Origin: Mesorhizobium sp. DCY119
GTDB lineage: Bacteria; Pseudomonadota; Alphaproteobacteria; Rhizobiales; Rhizobiaceae
Assembly (NCBI RefSeq): GCF_003590645.1
Contig: NZ_CP031834.1
Span: forward strand, 806,001 to 870,000
DNA: 64,000 nt
Direction of reading: 5' to 3'
Shown here: piece after piece, positions 15,208 through 25,285 of the stretch
Numbering within the stretch: position 1 is the first letter of the stretch
Layout: every line of letters starts with the position of its first letter
Translations under genes and position numbers: made by a program
Notes under the pieces: model-generated
What the model saw: only the letters and a program-made list of their open reading frames with translations
The model's database searches: none
Told to the model about the DNA's origin: nothing

Positions 15208-16923
15208 CTATGCTGCGTCGGCGGCAGGCTTCTGTGCAACGATCGGAAGCGTAGCGCCCCGAGGCACGACGCGCACCTTGAGCGGCAGTGCCCGTCCGCG
15301 AATGTCGATGTCGCGGATATCGAATGCGGACAGGTCGAGCCCGGACAGTTGAACGACCGTTTCGGAGACGACGACCGTGGCGTTGAACTCCTTGGCTGCC
15401 AGTTCCAGCCGGCTGGCGACATTGACGGTGTCGCCGACCGCCGTCACGCCCATGACATCGCGGTAGCCCATCGCGCCGACGATCGCCGGGCCGGCATGGA
15501 TGCCGATCGCGACCCGAAGCGGTGAGCTTATCTCGCCGGCCAGATCGTCATTGAGCTGCTCGAGGTCCCGGATGATGGCGGCTGCGGCGGCAAGCGCCTG
15601 CCGGCACGCCTCGACATTGGTCGTGTCGACGCCGAACAGGGCCATGGCGCCATCGCCGATGAATTTGTCCATCCTGCCGCCGGCCTGCTCGACTGCCTTT
15701 CCGACCATAGCGAAATAGCGGTTGAGCAGAAAGACGATGTCGAAGGGCAGGCGATGGTCGGCAAGGCCGGTGAAATTGCGGATATCGCAGAAAAGCACCG
15801 CGACCTCCCTTTCGCGGCCCGGTATCACCGGCTGTCCGGGCAGGAGCAGGCGATTGCGATCGGGCACCAGCAGCGGCGTCACGCTGACATTGCCGGTGGG
15901 GCGCAGCTGGCAGGCCAGCCGCACGTCCGGATCGGCGCCGAGCCGCTTGAGCGTTGCCTGCTCGACCGAATTGGGCGGCGGCAGATTTTCCAACCCTTCG
16001 GAAACCTTGATCCGGCAGGTCGAGCACCGTCCCTTGCCGCCGCAGACGGCATAATGCGGAATGCCGCCGACGCGGCTTGCTTCCAGAACGCTGTAGCCCC
16101 TGGCGACGCGGACGACGTGGCCGTCGGAATAGCGAACCTCGATGAGATTGCGCCTTTCCCGATATGCCCGCAGCGCCCGCAGCGCAAACACGCCGGCCAG
16201 CAGGCCGCCGAAGCCGAGATAGACGCTTCGGATCAGCATCTCCTTGATCTGCCTGTCGTTGGCGATGACCGGCGCGTTGATCTGTGGCGGCGTTGCGCCG
16301 ATCGAAGCGATGGTCCGGCCGCCCTCGACGAAGCCGAGCAGCGCCAGCACCGGAACGAGCACGGCGACAATCAGCAGCCAGGGCGCGACCCGCGGGTACC
16401 AATGGCGGTAACGCAACCAGAAATAGAGACCGAGGCAGCCATGCACCCATATGACGATCGTGGCGACGGACTGCCTTACCCCGCCCACGGGAGAAGCAAC
16501 CCAGAGCGATCGCAGGACATAACGGTAACTGTCCTCGACGCCGGTCAGCGTGTGGAAAACCCGCGTGCCGATGACATGCTCAGCAATCATAAGGGGAATT
16601 GCGAAGCCGAGAACGATCTGGAATATCTCGCGCATCGGCATGATGAGCCCGCGCTTGCGGTAGAGCGAGAGCAGCGCCAGCGCGAAATGGACGGACACCG
16701 CGCCATAGAGGGCGACGGTGCCCAGCGGATTTCGCCAGATCATCAGGAACCACGGGCGCATAGCCTCTGCGGCCGGCAGCGAGATCAGCAGGAGTGCATG
16801 GTTGAGCAGGTGCATGGTGACGAATGTCATCAGCACCATGCCGGAGACGAGCCGCGTCGTCCGCAAATTCCTGTCGGAAAGTAGTCTTCTTGCCGGGGCC
16901 TGCGATAATTGCGGTGCGGCCAT
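15208..16923 (-). CDS. cyaC: Redox-type membrane adenylate cyclase (CyaC-like; heme-b anchor, 2Fe-2S, class III)
   Basis: 571-residue protein in three parts. Residues about 22-255 form six hydrophobic helices with histidines at 38, 42, 79, 116, 124, 161 and 174, a pattern like the diheme-b anchors of succinate:quinone oxidoreductases. Residues about 262-350 are a plant-type ferredoxin domain with Cys294, Cys300, Cys303 and Cys338. Residues about 372-555 are a class III nucleotide cyclase, with metal aspartates Asp380 (LFCDIRNFTG) and Asp424 (KFIGDGAMALFG) and the VGDTVNVASRLE motif. In Sinorhizobium meliloti, CyaC with this layout is a quinone-responsive adenylate cyclase, so cAMP output tied to respiratory redox state is a reasonable inference here. 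Confidence 0.92.
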   Translation of the reverse strand: MAAPQLSQAPARRLLSDRNLRTTRLVSGMVLMTFVTMHLLNHALLLISLPAAEAMRPWFLMIWRNPLGTVALYGAVSVHFALALLSLYRKRGLIMPMREIFQIVLGFAIPLMIAEHVIGTRVFHTLTGVEDSYRYVLRSLWVASPVGGVRQSVATIVIWVHGCLGLYFWLRYRHWYPRVAPWLLIVAVLVPVLALLGFVEGGRTIASIGATPPQINAPVIANDRQIKEMLIRSVYLGFGGLLAGVFALRALRAYRERRNLIEVRYSDGHVVRVARGYSVLEASRVGGIPHYAVCGGKGRCSTCRIKVSEGLENLPPPNSVEQATLKRLGADPDVRLACQLRPTGNVSVTPLLVPDRNRLLLPGQPVIPGREREVAVLFCDIRNFTGLADHRLPFDIVFLLNRYFAMVGKAVEQAGGRMDKFIGDGAMALFGVDTTNVEACRQALAAAAAIIRDLEQLNDDLAGEISSPLRVAIGIHAGPAIVGAMGYRDVMGVTAVGDTVNVASRLELAAKEFNATVVVSETVVQLSGLDLSAFDIRDIDIRGRALPLKVRVVPRGATLPIVAQKPAADAA

Positions 16924-17081
16924 ATGCTGTTGTTTCGCTCCTCGCCTGGAACACAGGGTTTAAGGCTGCGCGCTCTACAGTCAATAAGCGCCTGCCCTTA
17001 CGGTCGGTCAATTCGCGGTTATCATTGGGCCGGAAAATGCCGCCAAACCGCGCTTTGCATGGCTGCCCTGCACCGTCCCCC

Positions 17082-17097
17082 TTTCGCAATTGCGAAA
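17082..17097. promoter_or_regulatory. Perfect 16-bp palindrome between cyaC and typA
   Basis: TTTCGCAATTGCGAAA is a perfect inverted repeat with no spacer, located 159 bases upstream of the cyclase start and 75 bases upstream of typA, in the divergent promoter region. This is typical of a dimeric repressor or activator site. The binding protein is not known to me. Confidence 0.55.
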
Positions 17098-17171
17098 AAC
17101 CATGTAAGAGCGCGCGCAAATGAAACGCGGCGCGTCGCCAGGCTGTGCCCGCAACCCTCCCGAGTGAAAAC

Positions 17172-19001
17172 ATGAAACTTCGCAACATCGCGATCATCGC
17201 GCACGTCGACCATGGGAAGACAACCCTTGTCGACCAGCTTCTCAAGCAGGCTGGCTCGTTCCGAGAAAACCAGCGCGTTGCCGAACGCGCGATGGATTCG
17301 AACGATCTCGAAAAGGAACGCGGCATCACCATCCTTGCCAAGGCCACCTCGGTCGACTGGAAGGACACGCGCGTCAACATCGTCGATACGCCCGGCCACG
17401 CCGATTTCGGCGGCGAAGTGGAACGCATCCTGTCGATGGTGGATTCGGCAATCGTTCTGGTCGACGCTGCCGAAGGCCCGATGCCGCAGACCAAATTCGT
17501 CGTCGGCAAGGCGCTGAAGGTCGGCCTGCGCCCGATCGTCGTCATCAACAAGATCGACCGCCCCGACGCGCGCCATGTCGAAGTCGTCAATGAGGTGTTC
17601 GATCTCTTCGCCGCACTCGACGCCAATGACGAGCAGCTCGACTTCCCGATTCTCTACGGTTCGGGCCGCGATGGCTGGGTCTCTGAAAATCCGGAAGGAC
17701 CGAAAGACCAGGGCCTGGCGCCGCTGTTCGACCTGATCCTCAAGCATGTGCCCGCACCGACCGTCCACCCGGGCCCGTTCCGCATGATCGGCACGCTGCT
17801 CGAAGCCAATCCGTTCCTCGGCCGCATCATCACCGGCCGCATCGAGTCCGGTACATTGAAGTCGAACCAGCCGGTCAAGGTGCTGCACAATGACGGTTCG
17901 GTCGTAGAGACGGGACGCGTGTCGAAGATCCTCGCTTTTCGCGGGCTTGAGCGCCAGCCGATCGACGAGGCGCAGGCAGGGGACATCGTAGCCATCGCCG
18001 GTCTTTCCAAGGGCACCGTCGCCGACACCTTCTGCGATCCGGCCGTGACCGAGCCGCTGCATGCCCAGCCGATCGACCCGCCGACCGTCACCATGTCGTT
18101 CATCGTCAATGACAGCCCGCTTGCCGGCACCGAAGGCGACAAGGTGACCAGCCGCGTCATCCGCGACCGCCTCCTGCGCGAAGCGGAGGGCAATGTCGCG
18201 CTCAAGATCGAGGAATCGGCGGACAAGGATTCCTATTTCGTCTCCGGCCGCGGCGAGTTGCAGCTGGCCGTTCTGATCGAGACGATGCGCCGCGAAGGTT
18301 TTGAGCTTGCCGTATCGCGTCCGCGCGTCGTCATGCAGACGGGCGAAAACGGCGAATTGCTGGAGCCGGTCGAAGAAGTCGTCATCGACGTCGATGAAGA
18401 GCATGCCGGCGTCGTCGTGCAGAAGATGTCCGAGCGCAAGGCCGAGATGGTCGAACTGCGCCCCTCCGGCGGCAACCGCCAGCGCATCGTCTTCCACGCG
18501 CCGACGCGCGGCCTGATCGGCTACCAGTCGGAACTCTTGACTGACACGCGCGGCACGGCGGTTATGAACCGGCTGTTCCATGCCTACGAGCCCTACAAGG
18601 GCGAGCTGCCCGGCCGCACCAACGGCGTTCTGATCTCCAATGATCAGGGCGAGTCGGTGGCGTTTGCCATGTGGAACCTCGAGGATCGCGGCCCGATGGT
18701 CATCGAAGCCGGCGTCAAGGTCTATCAGGGCATGATCATCGGCATCCACTCGCGCGACAACGACCTTGAGGTCAACGTGCTGAAGGGCAAGAAGCTGACC
18801 AACATCCGCGCCGCCGGCAAGGACGAGGCGGTCAAGCTGACCCCGCCGATCCGCATGACGCTGGAGCGCGCACTGGCCTGGATCCAGGACGACGAGCTGG
18901 TCGAAGTGACGCCGAAGACCATCCGCCTGCGCAAGCTCTATCTCGACCCGAACGAGCGCAAGCGCTTCGAGAAGTCGTCGAAGACGGCAGGGGCTGCATA
19001 A
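17172..19001 (+). CDS. typA: Ribosome-associated GTPase TypA/BipA
   Basis: 609-residue translational GTPase related to EF-G, involved in 50S subunit biogenesis at low temperature and in stress responses. G motifs: [15 protein letters not shown] (P-loop, about residues 10-24), RGITILAK (switch I), [12 protein letters not shown] (G3) and NKIDRPDAR (G4). Domain II, the EF-G-like domains III and V, and the unique C-terminal domain ([47 protein letters not shown]) follow in order. The start is ATG 17172; a GTG at 17145 in the same frame only adds nine residues before the conserved N-terminus. Confidence 0.97.
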   Translation: MKLRNIAIIAHVDHGKTTLVDQLLKQAGSFRENQRVAERAMDSNDLEKERGITILAKATSVDWKDTRVNIVDTPGHADFGGEVERILSMVDSAIVLVDAAEGPMPQTKFVVGKALKVGLRPIVVINKIDRPDARHVEVVNEVFDLFAALDANDEQLDFPILYGSGRDGWVSENPEGPKDQGLAPLFDLILKHVPAPTVHPGPFRMIGTLLEANPFLGRIITGRIESGTLKSNQPVKVLHNDGSVVETGRVSKILAFRGLERQPIDEAQAGDIVAIAGLSKGTVADTFCDPAVTEPLHAQPIDPPTVTMSFIVNDSPLAGTEGDKVTSRVIRDRLLREAEGNVALKIEESADKDSYFVSGRGELQLAVLIETMRREGFELAVSRPRVVMQTGENGELLEPVEEVVIDVDEEHAGVVVQKMSERKAEMVELRPSGGNRQRIVFHAPTRGLIGYQSELLTDTRGTAVMNRLFHAYEPYKGELPGRTNGVLISNDQGESVAFAMWNLEDRGPMVIEAGVKVYQGMIIGIHSRDNDLEVNVLKGKKLTNIRAAGKDEAVKLTPPIRMTLERALAWIQDDELVEVTPKTIRLRKLYLDPNERKRFEKSSKTAGAA

Positions 19002-19011
19002 CGCCAGCTTT

Positions 19012-19148
19012 CCCTCCCCCTTGAGGGGAGGGTGGCCCGTAAGGGCCGGGTGGGGTCGCTGCGGCAGTGCTTGACGTTGCTTTGCGTCGAGCTCGGCATG
19101 AACCGACCCCCTCTGGCGCTTTGCGCCATCTCCCCCTCAAGGGGGGAG
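19012..19148. repeat. GC-rich palindromic intergenic repeat (type A)
   Basis: Begins CCCTCCCCCTTGAGGGGAGGG and ends with the inverted counterpart CTCCCCCTCAAGGGGGGAG, with GGCCCGTAAGGGCC and GGTGGGGTCG/CGACCCCC-like arms inside. It is related to the element at 28429-28584. Elements of this form occur between genes in many rhizobial genomes (RIME-like). The element lies between typA and the LysE gene and may act as a transcription end or an mRNA stabiliser. Confidence 0.75.
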
Positions 19149-19212
19149 AAAACGCTGGTGCGCTTCATCCGCAATCGGCATATTCTCCGAGGCATTGCCC
19201 GGAGGATCACCC

Positions 19213-19824
19213 ATGGAACCCACATCCCTTCTCATCTTCGCTGGCGCGCTGCTGGTCGCCGCCGGCTCGCCCGGCCCCAGCATTGCCGCGCTTGTCGCGC
19301 GGGTAATCTCGAAGGGTTTTCGCGATGTGCTGCCCTTCCTGGCGGCGATGTGGATCGGCGAGGCGATCTGGCTGTCGCTGGCGGTGTTCGGGCTTGCCGT
19401 CGTGGCGCAGAGTTTTCATCTCGCCTTCGTCATCGTGAAATGGGCGGGCGTGGCCTATCTCGCTTATCTCGCCTGGAAGATGTGGACGGCCCCTGTAGCG
19501 GTGCGCGACGGCGAGATGCCGCGCGAGGATTCGCCGGCAAAACTGTTCTTCGCCGGCATGGCGGTGACGCTGGGCAATCCCAAGATCATGATGTTCTATC
19601 TGGCGCTGCTGCCGACCATCATCGACCTTGCCTCGGTGAGTGTCGTCGGCTGGGTCGAACTCACGCTGACCATGGGAATCGTGCTGGTCGCCATCGACAT
19701 CGCCTGGGTGATCGCGGCAGCGCAGGCGCGCCGGCTGCTGAAAAGCCAGCGCGCGATGAAGATCGCCAACCGCGTCAGCGCCACGACCATGGCGGGTGCT
19801 GCGGCGGCAATCGCGGCACGGTAA
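19213..19824 (+). CDS. LysE/RhtB family amino-acid exporter
   Basis: 203-residue inner-membrane protein with six predicted helices. The N-terminus LLIFAGALLVAAGSPGPSIAALVARVISKGFRDVLPFLAAMWIGEAIWL matches the LysE/RhtB signature (S-P-G-P motif in helix 1 and the G-x-x-x-G region). FFAGMAVTLGNPKIMMFYLALLPTII is the conserved N-P-K segment. It probably exports amino acids or homoserine-lactone-like compounds; the substrate cannot be told. The ATG at 19213 has GGAGG at good spacing and is preferred to the TTG at 19195. Confidence 0.9.
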   Translation: MEPTSLLIFAGALLVAAGSPGPSIAALVARVISKGFRDVLPFLAAMWIGEAIWLSLAVFGLAVVAQSFHLAFVIVKWAGVAYLAYLAWKMWTAPVAVRDGEMPREDSPAKLFFAGMAVTLGNPKIMMFYLALLPTIIDLASVSVVGWVELTLTMGIVLVAIDIAWVIAAAQARRLLKSQRAMKIANRVSATTMAGAAAAIAAR

Positions 19825-19833
19825 CTGCCGCAG

Positions 19834-20160
19834 CTACATGCTCATCTCGATGATCGGCGCGATCTCGATGCTGCAGTTGGGCGCCGACAGGATCGGGCAG
19901 CCCTTGGCCTTGCTGGCGGCATCGTCGATGTCCTTCGCCTCGATGATCGAATAGCCGCCGGTCGGGTTCGAGCCGCCATTGTTCTCGACCTTGCCGCCGG
20001 GCAGCACGGTTTTCGACATGCCGACAGGATTGCCGCCGTCGACCACCGCTGCACCCAGGCTGCCGAACCAGCCGGTCCAGGCGTCCATCACTTCCTTCTT
20101 CTCGGCTTCGGTTTCCGGCATCTTGCCGGAGCCATGATAGACATAGAGAAATTTCGCCAT
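19834..20160 (-). CDS. YCII-related domain protein
   Basis: 108-residue soluble protein of the YCII family (dimeric alpha-beta ferredoxin-like fold). It starts MAKFLYVYHGSGKMP and contains a W-x-x-W-F-G-S-L-G helix and GGYSIIEAKDIDDAASKAKGCPIL, which is the typical YCII ending where active-site-like residues sit in a cleft. The start is the ATG at 20160, with GGGAGGAG just upstream; the frame extends further but lacks support. The function of this subgroup is unknown. It is convergent with the LysE gene (ends 10 bases apart). Confidence 0.85.
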   Translation of the reverse strand: MAKFLYVYHGSGKMPETEAEKKEVMDAWTGWFGSLGAAVVDGGNPVGMSKTVLPGGKVENNGGSNPTGGYSIIEAKDIDDAASKAKGCPILSAPNCSIEIAPIIEMSM

Positions 20161-20433
20161 GTTCTCCTCCCAGAGAAATCGGCGCAGCCGGCATGTGGCT
20201 ACGCCACACGCAGATAATCTGCCTGAATCTTTGAGCCGGCAATCAACCGCAGATGGCACTCCCATCGTGCGTTGAAACAGCCGCGAAGAAATCAGTTTCG
20301 ATGCCGTATTTCTGTCGCCGATGCCGCGTCATCTGCTCTTCATAAGAAGTTCGCATTTTGCATCGATGAGTGTCGCCAAACGCGCTCCATCTGCTACGAT
20401 AGTCGCAAAAGCATATGACGGGGGAGATTTCCA

Positions 20434-23400
20434 ATGGCATCCGGTCTCAAATCCAGAACCGCAGCGAAAAAAGCTCCGCCGGCCAGGAAAGCCCCTTCGA
20501 CCAAGACTGCCGACAAATCCGTTCAACTGGCGGATTATCTTCTGGCCCGCGCGCCTGCCGAAGATGTCGCCGCTTATGAGGTGACGGCACTCGCGAAGGC
20601 TGCCGAACTGGCCGGCCGCGCGGTGGCAAAGCACAAGAAGGGCGAATGCGTCGTCGCCATTGACCGCGATGCCGGCGTGTCGGTTGGCGACAGGCCGCTG
20701 ACCGTCGTTACTGTCGTCAACGACAACATGCCGTTCCTGTTCGACTCGGTATTGGGTGAAATCACCGACACCGCCGGCGAGCCGGCCTTCGTCACCCACC
20801 CGGTGATCGCCGTGAAGCATGGCAAGGGCGGCGTCGAGGCGATATTGGGCGAGGGCGGTGCAGGCAAGGGCGACCAGGGCGCCGACAGGCTGAGCGTCAT
20901 CCATGTCCATATCCGCGCGCTCAGCGAGGATCAGGCCAAGGGGCTGGAAGAGCGGCTGAAGCGCGTGCTTTCGCAGGTGCGCGACGCCGTCGTCGACTGG
21001 AAGCCGATGCTGGCGCGGCTGGATCAGGCGATCTCCGAATTCCGCTATGCGCCGATCCCGCTCGACAAGGATGCGGTGACGGAAGCGATCGCCTTCCTCG
21101 AATGGCTGCGCGACGACAATTTTACTTTCCTCGGCATGCGCGAGTTCCGCTACACCGGCGGCGAAAAGAGCGGCACGCTCGATCGCGCCGGCAAGCCGGG
21201 GCTTGGCATATTGCGCGATCCCGACGTGATGGTGCTGCGCCGAGAGATCGATGGCGACAACACGACGACGCCGGAAATCCGCGCCTTCCTGCATGGGCCG
21301 GACCCACTGATCGTCACCAAGGCCAACGCCAAGTCGGTGGTGCACCGGCGCATTTATCTCGACTATGTCGGGGTGAAAACCTACGACGCCAAGGGCCGGC
21401 TTGCCGGCGAATTGCGCATGGTCGGCCTGTTCACGTCATCTGCCTATACGCGCTCGGTGATGAAGATCCCCTATCTGCGCTCCAAGGCGCAGACGGTCGT
21501 CACCAAATCCGGCTTCGACCCGGCCGATCATTCCGGCAAAGCGCTGATCAACGTGCTGGAGAGCTATCCGCGCGACGAACTGTTCCAGATCGCCGTGCCG
21601 ACGCTGCGCAAGCATTCCGAGGCGATCCTCGGTCTGGTCGAGCGACCGCGCGTGCGGGCGCTGGTGCGCGTCGACCAGTTCGACCGCTTCGTGTCCGTGC
21701 TGGTCTTCGTGCCGCGCGACCGCTACGATTCGGTGGCACGCGAGAAGATTGGCAGCTATCTGAAGACCGTCTTCGACGGGCGGCTCTCGGCCTATTATCC
21801 GGCCTTCCCGGAAGGCGGGCTGGCGCGTGTCCACTTCATCATCGGCCGCTCCGGCGGCAAGACGCCGAAGGTCGAGCAGAAGACGATCGAAGCGGCGATC
21901 CGTGACATCGTGCGGACCTGGGAGGATGCGCTGGCGGAAGTCGCTGCGACTTCCGGCGCGGATTCCGGCCTGACGGCCATCGCCAACCGCTTCCCCGAGA
22001 GCTACCGCAACAGTTTCACCCCGGCCGAGGCCCTGGTCGATGCGCAGCAGATCGCGTCGCTCAGCGCTGAAAATCCGATCGCCATCGACTATTACCGCCA
22101 CGCCGGCCAGAGCCCCGAGCAGGCGGCGCTGAAGATCTATCATTACGGCGCCCCGGTGGCGCTGTCGCGGCGCGTGCCGGTGCTGGAAAACACCGGCTTC
22201 CGGGTGATCAGCGAGCGCACCTTCGAGGTCGGCGACGAGACGACCGGCATGGTCTTCGTCCACGACATGGATCTGGAGAACGCTTTCGGCAAGCCGATCG
22301 ACCTTTCCGACGGCGGCGCGCTGTTCGAGGAGGTGTTCCTGTCGGTGTGGCGCGGCGATGCCGATAATGACGGCTATAATGCGCTGGCCCAGACGGCCGC
22401 CCTGCCGTCGACTTCCATCGGCATATTGCGCGCCTATGGCCGCTATCTGCAGCAGGCCGGAATTCCGCAGAGCCAGGATTTCATTGCCGCAGCGCTCAAC
22501 CGTTACCCGCAGATCGCGCGCGCTCTGTTCGATCTCTTCGTCGCCCGCTTCGACCCCAAGGCCAAGGACGGCGATGTCACCGCCAAGCACCTCAAGGCGG
22601 CGATCAAGGACGCGCTGGAGCAGGTGCCGAACATCGATGACGACACGATCATCAGGCGCTACGCCAACCTGATCGAAGCCTCGCTGCGCACCAATCATTT
22701 CGTTGCCGGCATCAAGGAAAAGGGCCAGTCGCTGGCGATCAAGCTCGATTCGCGCAATGTCGACGGCCTGCCGGAGCCGCGGCCATGGCGCGAAATCTTC
22801 GTCTATGGCCCGGAGGTCGAGGGCGTGCATCTGCGCTTCGGCCCGGTGGCGCGTGGCGGTCTGCGCTGGTCGGACCGGGCGCAGGACTACCGCACCGAAG
22901 TGCTGGGGCTGGTTAAGGCGCAGCAGGTGAAGAACGCCGTCATCGTGCCGGTCGGCGCCAAGGGCGGCTTTTTCCCAAAACGTTCTCCTGTCGGCGGCAC
23001 GCGCGAAGCGGTCTTTGAGGCGGGCAAGAGCGCCTATATCAATTTCGTCTCCAGCCTGCTGTCGATCACCGACAATCTCGACGGAGACAAGGTGGTGCCG
23101 CCGGTGAGCATGATACGGCGCGACACCGACGATCCCTATTTCGTCGTCGCCGCCGACAAGGGCACGGCGACCTTCTCAGACACCGCGAATTCGATCAGCG
23201 AGGCGCACGGCTTCTGGCTCGACGATGCCTTCGCCTCCGGCGGCTCGGCCGGCTACGACCACAAGAAGATGGGCATCACCGCCAAGGGCGCGTGGGAAGC
23301 GGTGAAGCGGCATTTCCGCGAGATGAACCGCGATATCCAGACGACGCCGTTCAGCGTCGTCGGCGTCGGTGACATGTCGGGCGACGTGTTCGGCAACGGC

Positions 23401-25239
23401 ATGCTGCTTTCCGAGCAGACGCGGCTGATCGCGGCCTTCGACCATCGCGACATCTTCATCGATCCCGATCCGGACATGGCCGCCTCCTTTGCCGAGCGCA
23501 AGCGCGTCTTCGACCTGCCGCGCTCGAGCTGGCAGGATTATGACAAGACCAAGCTGTCGCCGGGCGGCATCATCGTTTCGCGCGGCCAGAAATCGATTAC
23601 GCTGCCGGCAGCGGCGGCCAAGGCGATCGGCCTCGACAAGACGACCGCCTCGCCCAACGAGATCATGAACGCCATCCTCAAGGCCGAGGCCGACCTGTTG
23701 TGGTTCGGCGGCATCGGCACCTATGTGAAGGCGGCGGGCGAGAGCAACCAGGAAGTCGGGGACCGCGCCAATGACGCGATCCGCGTGACCGCCGCGCAGT
23801 TGCGGGTGAAGGTTATCGGCGAGGGCGCCAATCTGGGTGCGACGCAGCGCGCGCGCATCGAGTTCGGCCTTCTAGGTGGTGCCTGCAATTCCGACGCGAT
23901 CGACAATTCCGGCGGCGTCAATTCGTCGGACGTCGAGGTCAACATCAAGATCGCGCTGGCGTCCGCCATGCGCAAGGGCTCGCTGACACGGCCGGCGCGC
24001 AACAAGCTGCTCGCCGAGATGACCAGCGAGGTCAGCGCGCTGGTGCTCTCCAACAACTACCAGCAGACGCTGTCGCTTTCGCTGCAGCGAAAGCGCGGGC
24101 TGGCCGACATTGCCTATCAGGGCCGCTTCATGAGCGCGCTGGAAGCGCGCGGCCTGCTCGACCGCACCGTCGAGACGCTGCCTTCGCCGGCAGCCCTTGC
24201 GGAGCGCGAAAAGCGTGGCGAGCCGCTGACGCGGGCCGAGCTCGGCGTGCTGCTGGCCTATGCCAAGATCGTGCTGTTTTCCGATATCGTCTCCAGCGAC
24301 CTGCTCGACGATCCGCATTTCGAGCGCGACCTGATGGGCTATTTCCCGGAAAAGATGGCGAAGAAATACGCCGCCGAGATCGGCACGCACAGGCTGCGGC
24401 GCGAGATCATCGCCCGCGTTCTGGCCAATGACCTGGTCAATCGCGGCGGACCGACCTTCGTCAACCGGCTGCAGGAAGCGACGGGAAGCACGGCTGCCGA
24501 TGTTGTGCGGGCCTTCACGATCGTGCGGGCGGGCTTCGGCCTGCCGGCGCTTTATCGCGATATCGACGCGCTGGATAACCGGATCGACGGCCAGGTGCAG
24601 CTTGACCTCTATCAGGCCGTTGGCCGGCTTATCTTCGTGGCCTGCGGCTGGTACCTCAGGCATGGTGTGGGCGACGGTGCGGTGGACAAGCAGATCGCCG
24701 AGCTGACCGAGGCGCGCAAGGCGCTGGAGCCGAAACTCGCCTCGCTGCTGCCGGCCTTCAACAAGGCAAGGCTGGAAGAAAAACGCCTCGGCTTCATTGC
24801 TGCCGGCGCGCCGGAGGGGCTGGCCGAGCGGCTGGCGCAGACGGATGTCGCCGAACTCATTCCCGATATCGCGCTGGTTGCCCGCACGGCAAAGGCCGAT
24901 ATCGTGGCCGCCGCAAAAGCCTTCTTCGGCGTCAGCGACGCCTTCCGCATCGCCCGCATCGAGGACGCTGCGCGCGCGATCACGCCGTCCGACTATTATG
25001 ACGGGCTGGCGCTGTCGCGGGCGACCGACACGATCGACACGGCCCGGCGCGGCATCGCGGTTGCAGCGCTCACCGGCTTCGGCAAAGCCGCCGATCCGGT
25101 CACCGCCTGGCTCGATGCCGGCGGCGCGCGCATCGCGATCATCCGCGAGCGCCTGCAAGGGCTGACGGAAGGCGGCGACATCACCGTGTCGCGGCTTTCG
25201 GTGGCGTCTGGGCTGATGAGCGACCTGACGGGGATGTGA
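20434..25239 (+). CDS. gdhB: NAD-specific glutamate dehydrogenase, large (180-kDa type)
   Basis: 1,601-residue enzyme that deaminates glutamate to 2-oxoglutarate and ammonia with NAD, feeding amino-acid carbon into the TCA cycle. The long N-terminal region (about residues 1-720) holds the regulatory ACT-like segments seen in this class. The catalytic domain follows: VEGVHLRFGPVARGGLRWSDRAQDYRTEVLGLVKAQQVKNAVIVPVGAKGGFFPKR, with the substrate lysines, then VGVGDMSGDVFGNGML (Rossmann region) and GGIGTYVKAAGE. The C-terminal ~500 residues are helical, as in homologues. Length is normal for Alphaproteobacteria. It stands alone, with about 270 bases of upstream DNA. Confidence 0.96.
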   Translation: MASGLKSRTAAKKAPPARKAPSTKTADKSVQLADYLLARAPAEDVAAYEVTALAKAAELAGRAVAKHKKGECVVAIDRDAGVSVGDRPLTVVTVVNDNMPFLFDSVLGEITDTAGEPAFVTHPVIAVKHGKGGVEAILGEGGAGKGDQGADRLSVIHVHIRALSEDQAKGLEERLKRVLSQVRDAVVDWKPMLARLDQAISEFRYAPIPLDKDAVTEAIAFLEWLRDDNFTFLGMREFRYTGGEKSGTLDRAGKPGLGILRDPDVMVLRREIDGDNTTTPEIRAFLHGPDPLIVTKANAKSVVHRRIYLDYVGVKTYDAKGRLAGELRMVGLFTSSAYTRSVMKIPYLRSKAQTVVTKSGFDPADHSGKALINVLESYPRDELFQIAVPTLRKHSEAILGLVERPRVRALVRVDQFDRFVSVLVFVPRDRYDSVAREKIGSYLKTVFDGRLSAYYPAFPEGGLARVHFIIGRSGGKTPKVEQKTIEAAIRDIVRTWEDALAEVAATSGADSGLTAIANRFPESYRNSFTPAEALVDAQQIASLSAENPIAIDYYRHAGQSPEQAALKIYHYGAPVALSRRVPVLENTGFRVISERTFEVGDETTGMVFVHDMDLENAFGKPIDLSDGGALFEEVFLSVWRGDADNDGYNALAQTAALPSTSIGILRAYGRYLQQAGIPQSQDFIAAALNRYPQIARALFDLFVARFDPKAKDGDVTAKHLKAAIKDALEQVPNIDDDTIIRRYANLIEASLRTNHFVAGIKEKGQSLAIKLDSRNVDGLPEPRPWREIFVYGPEVEGVHLRFGPVARGGLRWSDRAQDYRTEVLGLVKAQQVKNAVIVPVGAKGGFFPKRSPVGGTREAVFEAGKSAYINFVSSLLSITDNLDGDKVVPPVSMIRRDTDDPYFVVAADKGTATFSDTANSISEAHGFWLDDAFASGGSAGYDHKKMGITAKGAWEAVKRHFREMNRDIQTTPFSVVGVGDMSGDVFGNGMLLSEQTRLIAAFDHRDIFIDPDPDMAASFAERKRVFDLPRSSWQDYDKTKLSPGGIIVSRGQKSITLPAAAAKAIGLDKTTASPNEIMNAILKAEADLLWFGGIGTYVKAAGESNQEVGDRANDAIRVTAAQLRVKVIGEGANLGATQRARIEFGLLGGACNSDAIDNSGGVNSSDVEVNIKIALASAMRKGSLTRPARNKLLAEMTSEVSALVLSNNYQQTLSLSLQRKRGLADIAYQGRFMSALEARGLLDRTVETLPSPAALAEREKRGEPLTRAELGVLLAYAKIVLFSDIVSSDLLDDPHFERDLMGYFPEKMAKKYAAEIGTHRLRREIIARVLANDLVNRGGPTFVNRLQEATGSTAADVVRAFTIVRAGFGLPALYRDIDALDNRIDGQVQLDLYQAVGRLIFVACGWYLRHGVGDGAVDKQIAELTEARKALEPKLASLLPAFNKARLEEKRLGFIAAGAPEGLAERLAQTDVAELIPDIALVARTAKADIVAAAKAFFGVSDAFRIARIEDAARAITPSDYYDGLALSRATDTIDTARRGIAVAALTGFGKAADPVTAWLDAGGARIAIIRERLQGLTEGGDITVSRLSVASGLMSDLTGM

Positions 25240-25245
25240 GACGGG

Positions 25246-25266
25246 GGGAGGTGTAGTACATCTCCC
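25246..25266. terminator. Hairpin between convergent gdhB and SRPBCC genes
   Basis: GGGAGGTGT (25246-25254) pairs with ACATCTCCC (25258-25266) with one G-T wobble and a 3-base loop. It begins seven bases after the gdhB stop and 20 bases before the end of the convergent gene. No U tract follows on either strand, so it is a weak candidate. Confidence 0.4.
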
Positions 25267-25285
25267 ACCTTCAATCCCTGCATCC

